From assembly GCA_030650395.1 (NCBI GenBank), contig JAUSDY010000176.1, positions 1 through 64,000 of the forward strand: a stretch of 64,000 nt of DNA, given 5' to 3'. The DNA is from Acidobacteriota bacterium. GTDB lineage: Bacteria; Acidobacteriota; Vicinamibacteria; Vicinamibacterales; UBA2999. This document shows, one piece after another, positions 55,633 through 64,000 of this stretch; position 1 is the first letter of the stretch, and each line of letters begins with the position of its first letter. The notes below the pieces were generated by a model. The model worked only from the letters and a program-made list of their open reading frames with translations, made no database searches and was not told where the DNA came from. The position numbers and the translations under genes are program-made.

Positions 55633-57703
55633 GAGCCGAGACGCGCTGGCGAGGCGCCTCGAGCGGCGCGGCTATGAGGTGGTGGTCGCGACCGATGGCG
55701 TCGAAGCATTGACGTTGATCGATCAACAGCCCTTCGATCTGGTGTTGCTCGACGTCGAGATGCCTGGGATGAGCGGGCTCGAGGTGCTCGGCCAGATCCG
55801 GCTGCGCCACTCGCGCACGCACCTGCCGGTGATCATGGTCACCGCCAGGAGCGCAGGCGAAGACATCGTCGAAGCCTTCCGGCTCGGTGCCAACGACTAC
55901 GTCACCAAGCCGGTTGACTTTCCGGTCGCGGTCGCGCGGATCGCCACGCATCTGTCTCACAAATGGCTGGTCGAGGACCTGCGCGACAGCGAGGAGCGTT
56001 ACGCGCTCGCGCTGCACGGCGCGAATGATGGCTTGTGGGACTGGAACCTCGTCACCAACGCGGTGCACTGGTCGACTCGCTGGAAGGCGATGCTCGGCTA
56101 CGGCGAATCGGGGATCAGCGACGATCCCGAAGAGTGGTTCAGGCGCGTGCATCCGGAAGACATCGGGCACGTCAAGGAGGCGCTCGAACAGCACCTGGCC
56201 AGCGGATCCGGTCACTACGAATGCGAACATCGCCTGCTGCATCGGGATGAGACCTACCGCTGGGTCCGCTGCCGGGGCGCCGCCGTCAGGAGCGCTGGTG
56301 GCGTCGCGACGCGGCTGGCAGGCTCATTCACCGATGTCACCGACGCGAAACTGGCCGACCCGCTCACGGGGTTGCCGAACCGGCTGCTGTTTGTCGACCT
56401 CGTCGACCGCGCCATCAAGCGCACTGAGCGCCGGGCGGAGTATGTGTTCGGGCTGCTCGTGCTGGGGCTCGATCGCTTCAAAGTCGTGCAAGACAGCCTT
56501 GGGCCGCTCGCGGCCGATCGCCTGATCGTGGCGGTGGCGCGTCGCCTGCAAACCAGCCTGCGCGCCACCGACGTCGTCACGCGAGACGAGCCGGGCTACA
56601 CGCTGGCGCGGCTCGACGGCAACGAGTTCAACGTGATGCTCGACGACATCACCGACGTCCGCGACGCGGTGCGGGTGGCCACGCGGCTGCGGCGGGCGCT
56701 CGAAGCGCCGTTTGACGTCGACGGCCACCAGGTATTCGTGTCGGCGACGATGGGGATTGCGATCAGCACGACCGGCTATACGCGGGCCGACGAAATCCTG
56801 CGGGATGCAGCGGTCGCGCTCAATCGCGCCATCGCCTCCGGAACACTGTCCTACGAAATCTTCGATCCCGCCATGCGGCAGCGCGCGTTGTCGCGGCTGC
56901 AAGTGGAAACCGATCTGCGCAAAGCGATCGACAATCGCGAATTCGAGCTGCACTACCAGCCGATCATCTCGCTGCCGACTGGCCGCATTGCCGGGTTCGA
57001 AGCGCTGGCGCGCTGGCGGCATCCGGTGCGGGGGCTCCTCAGCCCGGCGGAGTTCATCCCGATCGCCGAAGACACCGGCATGATCGTCGACCTGGGCCGG
57101 CTGACGCTGGCGGAATCATGCCGGCAGATGGCTGTGTGGCTAACGCAGTTTGGCCCGGCCGCACCGCGCTTCATGTGCGCGAACCTCTCGAGCAAGGAGT
57201 TCGCCGATACCGAGCTGATGAAGGGCGTCGGCAACATCCTCGAGATCGCCGGTCTCGGCTCCTCGCACCTCAAGCTGGAGATCACCGAAAGCGCGTTCAT
57301 CAACGACGTGCCGGCGGCGCAGGTCACGCTGAAGCGCGCACAGTCCATGGGCATCGAGTGCAGCCTGGATGACTTCGGCACCGGCTATTCATCGCTCAGT
57401 TACCTCCATCGCCTTGAGGTGGCCACCGTCAAGGTGGACCGATCGTTTGTGGGTGAGATGGGTGTCGGGCGCAGCGGCTCGGCGATGGTTCGTTCCATCG
57501 TCGCGCTGGCGCATACCCTCGGCTTGAGTGTCGTGGCCGAAGGCGTCGAGACCGCCGAGCAGTTTGCCGAGCTGCGCAAGGTCGGCTGCGAATACGCGCA
57601 AGGGTTTTACCTATCGCAGCCCGTCGATGCCGAGGCAGCTGGACTGTTGATCGCCGCGCAACCGTGGGAAACCGTTTCTTGCGCCAGGCGCGCATATAAC
57701 TAA
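55535..57703 (+). CDS. receiver-PAS-GGDEF-EAL protein with truncated receiver
   Basis: Up to 722 aa. The receiver starts at RDALARRLERRGYEVVVATDG and keeps the phospho-acceptor in LVLLDVEMPGMSG and the lysine in VTKPVD, but the first strand with the acidic pair (normally VDDxxxNR) is missing. Then a PAS domain (GANDGLWDWNLVTNAVHWS), a GGDEF domain whose active site reads DGNEF, hence degenerate, and an EAL domain with EALARWRHP, ITESAF, DDFGTGYSSLSYL and EGVET that looks competent for c-di-GMP hydrolysis. The true start is unclear because upstream sequence belongs to the kinase remnant. Confidence 0.85.
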   Translation: MKASLVRDPVSWCGCRSKWPTWPNPKFRRLPSKSRDALARRLERRGYEVVVATDGVEALTLIDQQPFDLVLLDVEMPGMSGLEVLGQIRLRHSRTHLPVIMVTARSAGEDIVEAFRLGANDYVTKPVDFPVAVARIATHLSHKWLVEDLRDSEERYALALHGANDGLWDWNLVTNAVHWSTRWKAMLGYGESGISDDPEEWFRRVHPEDIGHVKEALEQHLASGSGHYECEHRLLHRDETYRWVRCRGAAVRSAGGVATRLAGSFTDVTDAKLADPLTGLPNRLLFVDLVDRAIKRTERRAEYVFGLLVLGLDRFKVVQDSLGPLAADRLIVAVARRLQTSLRATDVVTRDEPGYTLARLDGNEFNVMLDDITDVRDAVRVATRLRRALEAPFDVDGHQVFVSATMGIAISTTGYTRADEILRDAAVALNRAIASGTLSYEIFDPAMRQRALSRLQVETDLRKAIDNREFELHYQPIISLPTGRIAGFEALARWRHPVRGLLSPAEFIPIAEDTGMIVDLGRLTLAESCRQMAVWLTQFGPAAPRFMCANLSSKEFADTELMKGVGNILEIAGLGSSHLKLEITESAFINDVPAAQVTLKRAQSMGIECSLDDFGTGYSSLSYLHRLEVATVKVDRSFVGEMGVGRSGSAMVRSIVALAHTLGLSVVAEGVETAEQFAELRKVGCEYAQGFYLSQPVDAEAAGLLIAAQPWETVSCARRAYN

Positions 57704-57809
57704 GAAATGGATAAGAACACGTGAACAAGTTGGTCCGTAGTTAGTAAGCAGAAGGCTCAGAAAGCGGATTGACTCCGCCTGAGCTAAGCGTTAGTGTTGA
57801 AGGTTGAAT

Positions 57810-58952
57810 ATGACAGTTTACCGACGCTTCACAATCTCGCTTGCCGCTGCATGCGCGCTCGTCTTATGGCTGGGCTCGCCGGCGGGACTGGCGCGCGCGC
57901 CGCAGGCCGGCGTTCACCTGACGCCGAGCGGCTACCGGGTGCCGGTGTACGGCATGTCGCGAGTCAAAGCGGCTGACGGCTCGTTCTCGAACGAGTGCGT
58001 GCGCCTCAACGACCCGCAGATTGAATCGCTCCGATTCGGCCGCTCGGTGAGCCGCGCGATGGCGCGCTGGTCGCCGCAGGCGACGGTGCAGGCCGTGGGC
58101 GACCCGGTCAAGGCGACCTTCAAGATCCTCTACACCGACGCCGCGGGCGCAGGGTTCAACGATGCGCGCGATGGCGCCGCTCGCAAGCGGGCGCTGGAAG
58201 CGTCGGTTGCCGCGTGGTCGAAAGTCCTGCAGGGCACCGTCGAGATCGTGATCCAGGCCCGCATGGAAGCGCCGAAAGATGGCAAGAGCCAGATGCTGGC
58301 GTCGGCGGGCCCGGTCGATTTGGTCGGCCTCGAGAACATCGGCGTGGCCACCGCGCTGGCGTCGCAGATGCTGGATCTTGACGTGAGGAACGAGCTTGGC
58401 AACGAGGCCGACATCGAGATCGTGTTCAGTCCAGACATCGATTGGGACTACTCGGTCAACGGCGCCGCGGCGCGCGACAGGGCGAGCTTCGTCTACGTCA
58501 CCATCCACGAGATCGCTCACGGCCTCGGCTTCATCGACAGCTTCGTCTCCGAGACGGGCGAGCTGCTGAACCCGATTCCATTCTCCTATGACGTGTTCGT
58601 CAACCGCGGCTCAGGCCGCGCCAACAAGGTGACCGATCACGCAGCGGAAGAGCGCAAGCGCGACCTGATCAGCCGGGACCTGTTCTTCTCTGGACCGAAG
58701 TCAATCGAGGCCAGCAAGAAGTCGATCCGTCCGGGGCCGATGGTCAAGCTCTACGCGCCCGATCCCTACGAGTCCGGTTCGAGCATCGCCCACGTCGATC
58801 AGGAAACCTATTCCGATTTCAAAACCGGCCTGATGACGCCGCGCGACTTCGGCTCCGGCACCGACAAGATCGACATCCTCACGCTCGGCATCATGGCAGA
58901 CATGGGCTACAAGCTCGTGGCCGAGGCCGTGACCGCCAGAGTGAAGCAGTAA
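57810..58952 (+). CDS. secreted zinc metalloprotease-like protein (HExxHxxGF)
   Basis: A 380-aa protein with signal peptide (ISLAAACALVLWLGSPAGLA). The zinc motif IHEIAHGLGFID (about residue 233) is of the HExxHxxG type, with a downstream methionine turn candidate (GLMTPRDF). The surrounding fold resembles NF038122-type bacterial metalloproteases. Predicted to be extracellular or periplasmic. Start at ATG 57810 (TTG 57804 possible). An imperfect hairpin follows the stop. Confidence 0.8.
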   Translation: MTVYRRFTISLAAACALVLWLGSPAGLARAPQAGVHLTPSGYRVPVYGMSRVKAADGSFSNECVRLNDPQIESLRFGRSVSRAMARWSPQATVQAVGDPVKATFKILYTDAAGAGFNDARDGAARKRALEASVAAWSKVLQGTVEIVIQARMEAPKDGKSQMLASAGPVDLVGLENIGVATALASQMLDLDVRNELGNEADIEIVFSPDIDWDYSVNGAAARDRASFVYVTIHEIAHGLGFIDSFVSETGELLNPIPFSYDVFVNRGSGRANKVTDHAAEERKRDLISRDLFFSGPKSIEASKKSIRPGPMVKLYAPDPYESGSSIAHVDQETYSDFKTGLMTPRDFGSGTDKIDILTLGIMADMGYKLVAEAVTARVKQ

Positions 58953-58956
58953 GAAA

Positions 58957-59011
58957 ACAGGAGATCAGGACACCAGGAGAATATGTTTCTCCTGATCTCC
59001 TAGTCTCCTGT
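58957..59011. repeat. inverted repeat made of AGGAGATC words
   Basis: Arms of 25 bp (58957-58981 and 58987-59011) match at 21 positions around a 5-nt loop. It lies between two converging genes (stops at 58952 and 59022), so it could terminate both. Confidence 0.8.
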
Positions 59012-59021
59012 GAAGTCCTCT

Positions 59022-61055
59022 TTATCTCCGGACTCCCGAATATTCCAGCATCTGCTTCGTCAGATCCATCGGGTACGAGATCGTCACGTCCGTCAGCTTC
59101 CCGTCCGCGCCCTTGACCGGCGTGAGCTTCGGCATCACGAAACCCGAATAGGACGGCAGGTTCAGGGCCTGCACGCGGGAGACGATCTGGTCGCGCAGCT
59201 TCGGATCGAAGTGCACGCCGTAGGCATCGAATAGCTTCTTGGCCGGCGCATAGTCGCCTTCCGACTTGATGCGCTGCACATCCGACAACAACCGGCCGAC
59301 GCCCTCGCGGAACGCCTTCGGATCCACCATCACCAGATAGCTCTTGCCGTCGCGCGTCCGCTCTTCGATCGCCTTGGTGTTGGCGACCAGCCAGCGGACG
59401 ATCATCTGCCGGTTGCGCATGTGGTCTTCTTCGATCTGCGTGCCTTCACGAATGCGCCGCAGCTGCACCAGCGCGTTGCGGGTGTACGACTCGTACTCGG
59501 CCCGGACGATGTTGTCGTGATCGGCGGCGGGGATGATGCCGAGCTCCACCAGCTTGGGATCCGCGAGGAAGTAGAGTCCGATCAGGTCGGCGCGGCCTTC
59601 CTCGAGCGCCGAGAACTGTTCCTTGATCAGGGCCTGGGGATTCTCCTTGCCCGGCGCCTGACGTCCCGACGCATGTCCGATCACTTCGTGCATGTCGGTG
59701 GTGAGCGACGCGCCCAGCTCGGAGAACTTCGTGGCGCGCCCGGCTTCTTCGGGCGTCCAGCTGAACTCGCTGCGCATCGTGCCGGGCGTCGCGCGATTCG
59801 AGGCGTCGGTCACGTTCGACAGCGCCACCGACTTGCTGCCGTATTTCTCGCGGATCGCCTGATCGTTCGGCAGGTTGATGCCGATCGGCGTCACCGGGCC
59901 GGAGTCGCCGGTCTCGACCACGACGTCGATGGCGTTGGCGACAATGCCTTGCACGCTGGGCTTACGGTACTTGGCATCCCACGGCATGTGATCCTCGAAC
60001 CACTGCGCGTTGGCCGCCAGCGTCTTGATGCGGCCGGTCTTCTCCTGGTTGACGTAGAACACCAGCGCCTCCCAGGCACCCTTGGTGCCGCGCGGATCGA
60101 GGTAGACCTCGATGAAGCCGTTGATGGTGTCGACCGGCGACGCCTTGTCTTCGACCCACGCGATGTCGTACGCCTCGCGATCGGCGACCTCGCCGGTGCG
60201 ATAGAACCTGGCCAGGGCGGCCAGCGCCTTCGCCGTCGGCGGCTCGGCAAACGGCAGCGCCGCCTCGAGGTGCTTCACGATGTCGGTGATGTACGATCCG
60301 TACTTGCCGTCGATGCGATAGACCTCTTCGACCAGCTTGCCGTTCTGCTTGGCGAGCCGCGAGTTCAGGCCGTACTGTTCGGTGAAGCCCTTCAGGTCGG
60401 CGAGGCTGACACCCAGGTACAGATTGTTGGCGCTGGCCTGGAGAATGTCCTTGCCGGGCGGCGGATTCTTGTTGGTGACAATCGGGTCGACAGCAGGGTC
60501 GAAGAACATCGGCTGCAGCCGCGCGAGCATCGCGTCGAGCGATTCGCCGGCCGGCGGCGTGAACGTGCCGCCGCTGGCCGCCGACGCTTTGGCCGCGGCG
60601 GCAAACGCCTGCGGCGTGCACGTCAGCACGAACTTGCGCGCCGTCAGGTTGTTGTAGGGACCGTTATTGAGCCAGAACAGCTTCGTGTAGCGCTGCACGT
60701 CGGTGAGGGTCGCGGCATCGACACCCTGGGGGTGCGCGACGATCTGTTCGATCACGCCCCGCATTTCGAGCGCGTTGCTGTGTTTCTGATCGATGAAGAT
60801 GTCGCGCCCGGCGAGCGCGGCCTCGTAGAGGTGCCAGATCAGCGTCTTCTCTTTGAGCGGCAGGGCGGAGAACCCGTCCGCATACAACTGCACCACCGAC
60901 GCGTCGTCGACTCGTTCGAGCAGATACTTGCGATCGGCGGGGGGTGTTGCTGGAGCGGCGGCCGGCGGGGCCGGAGACGGACTCTGGGACGGTTGCGGGC
61001 TGGAACACGCGGCCAGCGCCAGCAGAGGCAGGGTGAGCAGTCGATGCGTTCTCAT
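59022..61055 (-). CDS. dipeptidyl-peptidase III-like (M49) lipoprotein
   Basis: A 677-aa protein with a lipoprotein signal (LLALAACSS) and a Pro/Ala-rich linker. The M49 zinc motif HEVIGH (HExxGH) is near residue 452 and the second ligand motif EEGRAD near 484. Family members remove dipeptides from the N-terminus of short peptides. Lipid anchoring suggests action in the periplasm or at the surface, whereas eukaryotic members are cytosolic. A TATACC -10-like motif lies 9 bases before the ATG, implying a very short leader. Confidence 0.88.
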   Translation of the reverse strand: MRTHRLLTLPLLALAACSSPQPSQSPSPAPPAAAPATPPADRKYLLERVDDASVVQLYADGFSALPLKEKTLIWHLYEAALAGRDIFIDQKHSNALEMRGVIEQIVAHPQGVDAATLTDVQRYTKLFWLNNGPYNNLTARKFVLTCTPQAFAAAAKASAASGGTFTPPAGESLDAMLARLQPMFFDPAVDPIVTNKNPPPGKDILQASANNLYLGVSLADLKGFTEQYGLNSRLAKQNGKLVEEVYRIDGKYGSYITDIVKHLEAALPFAEPPTAKALAALARFYRTGEVADREAYDIAWVEDKASPVDTINGFIEVYLDPRGTKGAWEALVFYVNQEKTGRIKTLAANAQWFEDHMPWDAKYRKPSVQGIVANAIDVVVETGDSGPVTPIGINLPNDQAIREKYGSKSVALSNVTDASNRATPGTMRSEFSWTPEEAGRATKFSELGASLTTDMHEVIGHASGRQAPGKENPQALIKEQFSALEEGRADLIGLYFLADPKLVELGIIPAADHDNIVRAEYESYTRNALVQLRRIREGTQIEEDHMRNRQMIVRWLVANTKAIEERTRDGKSYLVMVDPKAFREGVGRLLSDVQRIKSEGDYAPAKKLFDAYGVHFDPKLRDQIVSRVQALNLPSYSGFVMPKLTPVKGADGKLTDVTISYPMDLTKQMLEYSGVRR

Positions 61056-61124
61056 TCTGCTAGGGTATAGTTAACCGGAGGGCGGCGCTAGAGTTCCGCC
61101 CTACATTTTCAAAGGACAACACCC

Positions 61125-61838
61125 ATGCGTCTCGTTTACGGTTCCGCTTTCGCAGTCGCGCTCGCTCTGTGTAGCTCCTCGCTCATTGGAGCGCAGGCTC
61201 CCGCTCAGCCCGATGGCGCCGTCGCCATCAAAGACGGCGGCATCTTCGCCAAGGGATGGGCCGGGAAGATCGATGATCAGGAGACCAAGGCTGGCCAGGT
61301 CCTGAACAACTCGAGGCTGACCCAGAAGGGCGCTGACCTCGAAGTGCGGACCGGGCCCGCGGTGACCTACTGGAACCCGGCCAACAAGGCGGCCGGCAAC
61401 TACACGGTGAAGGCCACGTTCACCGAGTCCAACTACATGGGCCTGATGAACCACCCGCATCCGTATGGCATCGTCATCGCGGGCAACGACCTCGGGACGG
61501 ATCTGCAGAGCTTCATCTACTGCTCGGCCTACGGCAACGGCACCTTCATCGTTCGCGGCATGGGCCCGGCGCCGTTTGCCGTCAGCGAGCGCAAGCCTGT
61601 GCCGCACGATGCCATCGCCAAGGCCGCCGGCAAGGGCTCGGCCGTGACGCAGGAAATCGCGATGTCCGTGAAGGGCGACAAGATCGAATGCGCGGTCAAC
61701 GGCACTGTCGTTGGCAGCTACGACAAGGCCGCGGTCGTTACCGCCGGCAAGTTGAAGACCACCGACGGCGTCTACGGCATCCGCTTCGCGCACAACACCG
61801 AGGCCAGCGTCAAAGGCCTCTCGATGACGAAGCAGTAA
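61125..61838 (+). CDS. hypothetical secreted protein, 237 aa (LamG/DUF1080-like)
   Basis: Signal peptide (AFAVALALCSSSLIGAQA) followed by a beta-rich domain: GNYTVKATFTESNYM, PYGIVIAGNDLGT, TQEIAMSVKGDKIECAVNG, GVYGIRFAHNT. The strand pattern resembles concanavalin-like (DUF1080/LamG) domains found in secreted carbohydrate-active or binding proteins, but no active site is visible. The 69 bp before it contain a degraded GGCGG...CCGCC palindrome. A good terminator follows. Confidence 0.7.
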   Translation: MRLVYGSAFAVALALCSSSLIGAQAPAQPDGAVAIKDGGIFAKGWAGKIDDQETKAGQVLNNSRLTQKGADLEVRTGPAVTYWNPANKAAGNYTVKATFTESNYMGLMNHPHPYGIVIAGNDLGTDLQSFIYCSAYGNGTFIVRGMGPAPFAVSERKPVPHDAIAKAAGKGSAVTQEIAMSVKGDKIECAVNGTVVGSYDKAAVVTAGKLKTTDGVYGIRFAHNTEASVKGLSMTKQ

Positions 61839-61890
61839 TCCGCCTACGCGCGAACGCTTCGGCGGGACAGGCCTCGCTGGCGTACACACG

Positions 61891-61926
61891 AAGGGCGGGA
61901 TCCTCACGGGTCCCGCCCTTTTCTTG
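61891..61926 (+). terminator. rho-independent terminator
   Basis: A 10-bp stem (AAGGGCGGGA and TCCCGCCCTT) with a 10-nt loop and a following TTCTTGTT run. Located 52 bp after the stop of the secreted protein gene. Confidence 0.8.
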
Positions 61927-61934
61927 TTGCGTGG

Positions 61935-61956
61935 CGACAAACCTTTAGGTTTGTCG
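61935..61956. repeat. 22-bp palindrome (family B)
   Basis: CGACAAACCT-TT-AGGTTTGTCG, perfect 10-bp arms, directly adjacent to the aminotransferase stop codon (61957-61959). Shares its core with the copy at 28329. Confidence 0.8.
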
Positions 61957-63357
61957 TTAGACCAGATTGGTCTGATTCGTCTTCAGCGCATTCGCGAGGT
62001 TGGTCAGCGCGAGCTCGACCAGCTTGCGCGACGTCGCGACGTTCATGCGCATGTGGTTGGCGCCGCCCGTGCCGTACGACGCGCCCTGGTTCATGTGAAC
62101 CTTAGCCGTCTTGACGAAGTAGCGCTCCACCATCTGCTCCGGCGTCAACGACGGGGCGCCGGCCGGCTTGGTGCGGTTGTGCTCGGCGGCGAGCGCCTTC
62201 GAGTTGATCTTGTCGGCGACCGCCGTGACGTCGAGCCACGCCAGGTAGGTGCCCTCGGGCTTCACATACTTGATCGACGGGATGTTGGCCGCGATGAACT
62301 TCGCCACGAAGTCGTGGTTGCCGTCGATGTACTCAACACACTGGTTGAGCCAGTCTTCGCCGCCGGTGACCGCCGCCTGGCTGGCGATGATGCCCATGGT
62401 ATTGAGGTCGGCGCGGTGATTGACCTTGACGCGCGCCAGCAGGTCGGGGTTCGTCGAGTAGTACCACGCGACCTTGTGCGCCGCCAGGCCGAACGACTTG
62501 CTGGCCGCTTTGAACGTCAGGCTGTTGTTGACAATCGCCTTGTTCGGGAGGCTGGCAAACGGCGTGTAGTTGTGGCCCTTGGTGACCCAGTCGCAGTGGA
62601 TTTCGTCGGCGAGCACCACGACGCGATGCTTCAGGCAGATCTCGCCGATGCGAGTGAGGTCTTCGGCCGACCAGCAATTACCGGTCGGGTTCTGCGGGTT
62701 GCACAGGATGAACGAGTGGGTGTCGAGGCTGATGCGGCGCTCGAACTCGTCGAAGTCCATCGAGAACTTGCCGTTTGCGACTTTGAGCGGCACGTCTTCG
62801 GCCTTCGTCCCCGTGAAGGTGAGGTCGGAGTAGAAGCCGTTGTAGGTCGGCGTCTGCAACAGCACCTTGCTGCCGCGCGGCGAGAAGGTCAGTAGCGCGG
62901 CGATCAACGCCGGATGCACCCCGGCAGAAAGCACCATCGTGTCCGGGTCGATGTCGACGCCGTAACGCTTCTTGTTCCAGGCGGCGACCGCGTTGGTCAG
63001 GGCCGGCGTGGCCTTGCCCATGTCGAGGTAGCCCCAGTTTTCGTGCGTCATCCGGGCCTGCAGCGCCTCGGTGATGGCGGGCGCGGCCCTGAAGTCCATG
63101 TCGGCAATGCCCATCCCGACCTGGACGCTGTCTTTGCCGTAGTTTCTGATCTGCTGATCGAACTTGGTCGAATCGGTCCCGAAACGGTTGTAGACGGTAT
63201 CGAAGTCGTACTTCCCGTTTGACGGCTGCAGGCTGGTGCCCGCGGCTGCGGCCGCGGCGGCGGCCAGGGGAGTGCTCGATCCAACGGCGCCTGCCAGGGC
63301 CGTGAATCCCGCGTTCCTGAGAAATGATCTGCGGTTCAGTCCATCGGTTCGTGACAT
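61957..63357 (-). CDS. Tat-type exported PLP enzyme (MalY/PatB-like aminotransferase)
   Basis: A 466-aa class I/II aminotransferase-fold protein with an N-terminal twin-arginine signal (NRRSFLRNAGFTALAGAVG). The fold is of the MalY/PatB (cystathionine beta-lyase) group: QVGMGIADMDF, LQTPTYNGFYSD, ILCNPQNPTGNCW, VLADEIHCDW and the Schiff-base region AASKSFGLAAHKVAW. It may cleave C-S bonds or transaminate. Export of a PLP enzyme by Tat would allow cofactor loading before translocation. Confidence 0.85.
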   Translation of the reverse strand: MSRTDGLNRRSFLRNAGFTALAGAVGSSTPLAAAAAAAAGTSLQPSNGKYDFDTVYNRFGTDSTKFDQQIRNYGKDSVQVGMGIADMDFRAAPAITEALQARMTHENWGYLDMGKATPALTNAVAAWNKKRYGVDIDPDTMVLSAGVHPALIAALLTFSPRGSKVLLQTPTYNGFYSDLTFTGTKAEDVPLKVANGKFSMDFDEFERRISLDTHSFILCNPQNPTGNCWSAEDLTRIGEICLKHRVVVLADEIHCDWVTKGHNYTPFASLPNKAIVNNSLTFKAASKSFGLAAHKVAWYYSTNPDLLARVKVNHRADLNTMGIIASQAAVTGGEDWLNQCVEYIDGNHDFVAKFIAANIPSIKYVKPEGTYLAWLDVTAVADKINSKALAAEHNRTKPAGAPSLTPEQMVERYFVKTAKVHMNQGASYGTGGANHMRMNVATSRKLVELALTNLANALKTNQTNLV

Positions 63358-63404
63358 GCGTGGGCCCTCAGGCGGAAATACTACACCCGCGGGCGAAGGA
63401 ATTG

Positions 63405-63878
63405 CTACTTCTTCATCTTGGACACGTCAGGCACGTCTTCGCCCAGCGCGGTGGCGAGGTCGATCTGGTGTTCCTGTTCCTGTCGCAAGATCTCGCGAAT
63501 CTCTTCGGCCATCGCGAACTCGCCGAGCGCCTCGCACTGCCGGACGCGCTCGCGGTAGGCGCGGATGGTATTGTTCTCGTTCTGCAAGTCGGCCCGCAGC
63601 ATCTCCTTGGCGTCTTCGGTGAGCTTCACCGGCAACGCGGTGGCGTTTGGCATGCCGCCGAGATAATCGATCTGCTTGGCGATGGTCAGCGCATGGGCGA
63701 GCTCTTCGCCGGCGTGCACCTCGAGCTCCTTCGCGATCGCCATGTAGGCCGCGCCCTTGAGCGCCTGCGAGTACACCACGTACGCCAGGATGGCCTGGTA
63801 CTCGCGCGACAGGTCTTCTTGCAGGCCCTTCAGCAACTGCTCGCGCGTGGCGGCGCCCGTCTTGTTGTCCTTGCCCAT
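63405..63878 (-). CDS. ferritin-like (bacterioferritin/rubrerythrin-type) protein
   Basis: A 157-aa four-helix ferritin-like protein: EDLSREYQAILAYVVYSQAL, AKELEVHAGEELAHAL, NENNTIRAYRERVRQC and EEIREILRQEQEHQIDLA provide the two E...ExxH metal motifs of a diiron site. It may store iron or detoxify peroxide. ATG 63878 has a GAGAGGG ribosome-binding site; an upstream in-frame start at 63926 would overlap the neighbouring gene. It follows that gene by 2 bp. Confidence 0.88.
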   Translation of the reverse strand: MGKDNKTGAATREQLLKGLQEDLSREYQAILAYVVYSQALKGAAYMAIAKELEVHAGEELAHALTIAKQIDYLGGMPNATALPVKLTEDAKEMLRADLQNENNTIRAYRERVRQCEALGEFAMAEEIREILRQEQEHQIDLATALGEDVPDVSKMKK

Positions 63879-63880
63879 CG

Positions 63881-64000
63881 TTACCCTCTCACGTAGTTGT
63901 TGAAGTGGGCGATGGTCCGCTGCCACGCGAGCTTGGCGGCCGCCGCGTCGTAACGAGGCGTGGTGTCGTTGTTGAAGCCGTGCTGCGTGCCGGCGTAGAT
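63881..64000 (-). CDS. dienelactone hydrolase-family protein, C-terminal end (partial)
   Basis: The last 39 codons of a gene that continues beyond the window: [20 protein letters not shown] then [16 protein letters not shown]. The [20 protein letters not shown] pattern is the C-terminus of dienelactone hydrolase-family alpha/beta hydrolases; the histidine in HGF is the usual catalytic histidine. It is the upstream partner of the ferritin-like gene in one transcript. Confidence 0.8.
   Translation of the reverse strand: MYAGTQHGFNNDTTPRYDAAAAKLAWQRTIAHFNNYVRG

Overview
This is a high-GC bacterial chromosomal window that most resembles the Acidobacteriota, probably Vicinamibacteria. Supporting traits are an FtsX/MacB-like permease of the ADOP type, Ser/Thr kinases with PD40-type C-termini or zinc ribbons, BshC (bacillithiol synthesis), hrcA-grpE-dnaJ-prmA heat-shock order, and many secreted or Tat-exported hydrolases. 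The assignment is inference from gene content; no 16S gene is present.

Layout. 1-9.4 kb: a zinc-ribbon Ser/Thr kinase, rsmE and a DUF1028 protein, then the minus-strand hrcA-grpE-dnaJ-prmA operon with a CIRCE-like operator at the hrcA start, then an amidohydrolase and an XdhC-family protein. 9.4-34 kb is mostly housekeeping: PBP1b-like synthase, bshC, a PEGA-domain pseudokinase, carA-carB, comEC, mazG, a metallo-beta-lactamase (MBL) hydrolase, ribF, cysS, a class III aminotransferase, a RapA/SNF2-like helicase and a three-gene MoxR ATPase / HExxH-VWA / membrane-protein operon. 34.4-35.2 kb holds yraN, tRNA-Gly(GCC) and tRNA-Cys(GCA).

35.2-46.8 kb is bounded by a 47-bp direct repeat formed by the 3' part of tRNA-Cys, so it looks like an integrated and decaying genomic island of about 11.5 kb without a recognisable integrase. 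It holds an ADOP permease, a truncated cytochrome b gene, a frameshifted molybdopterin oxidoreductase, a broken kinase, a nucleotidyltransferase-like pair, a quinoprotein-MBL-TPR chimera and a Gp49/XRE toxin-antitoxin pair. A second TA pair (HigBA) and a TPR gene whose 5' part is duplicated in the chimera lie just outside. 48.6-64 kb is accessory: PilZ, DoxX, SPFH lipoprotein, an AAA ATPase lacking its P-loop, an MBL gene with an in-frame TGA, an ACT protein, a creatininase-family protein, a truncated sensor kinase followed by a receiver-PAS-GGDEF-EAL protein, a metalloprotease, a dipeptidyl-peptidase III-like enzyme, a Tat-type PLP enzyme and a ferritin-like protein.

Two non-coding patterns recur. 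First, gene 3' ends carry foldback sequences: short perfect palindromes in three sequence families, longer inverted repeats built from 7-9 bp words, and MITE-like elements. Their sequences differ but their architecture and position are similar, and several supply stop codons. Second, several divergent gene pairs have start codons only 13-27 bp apart around shared or symmetric -10-like motifs, implying bidirectional promoters and near-leaderless mRNAs.
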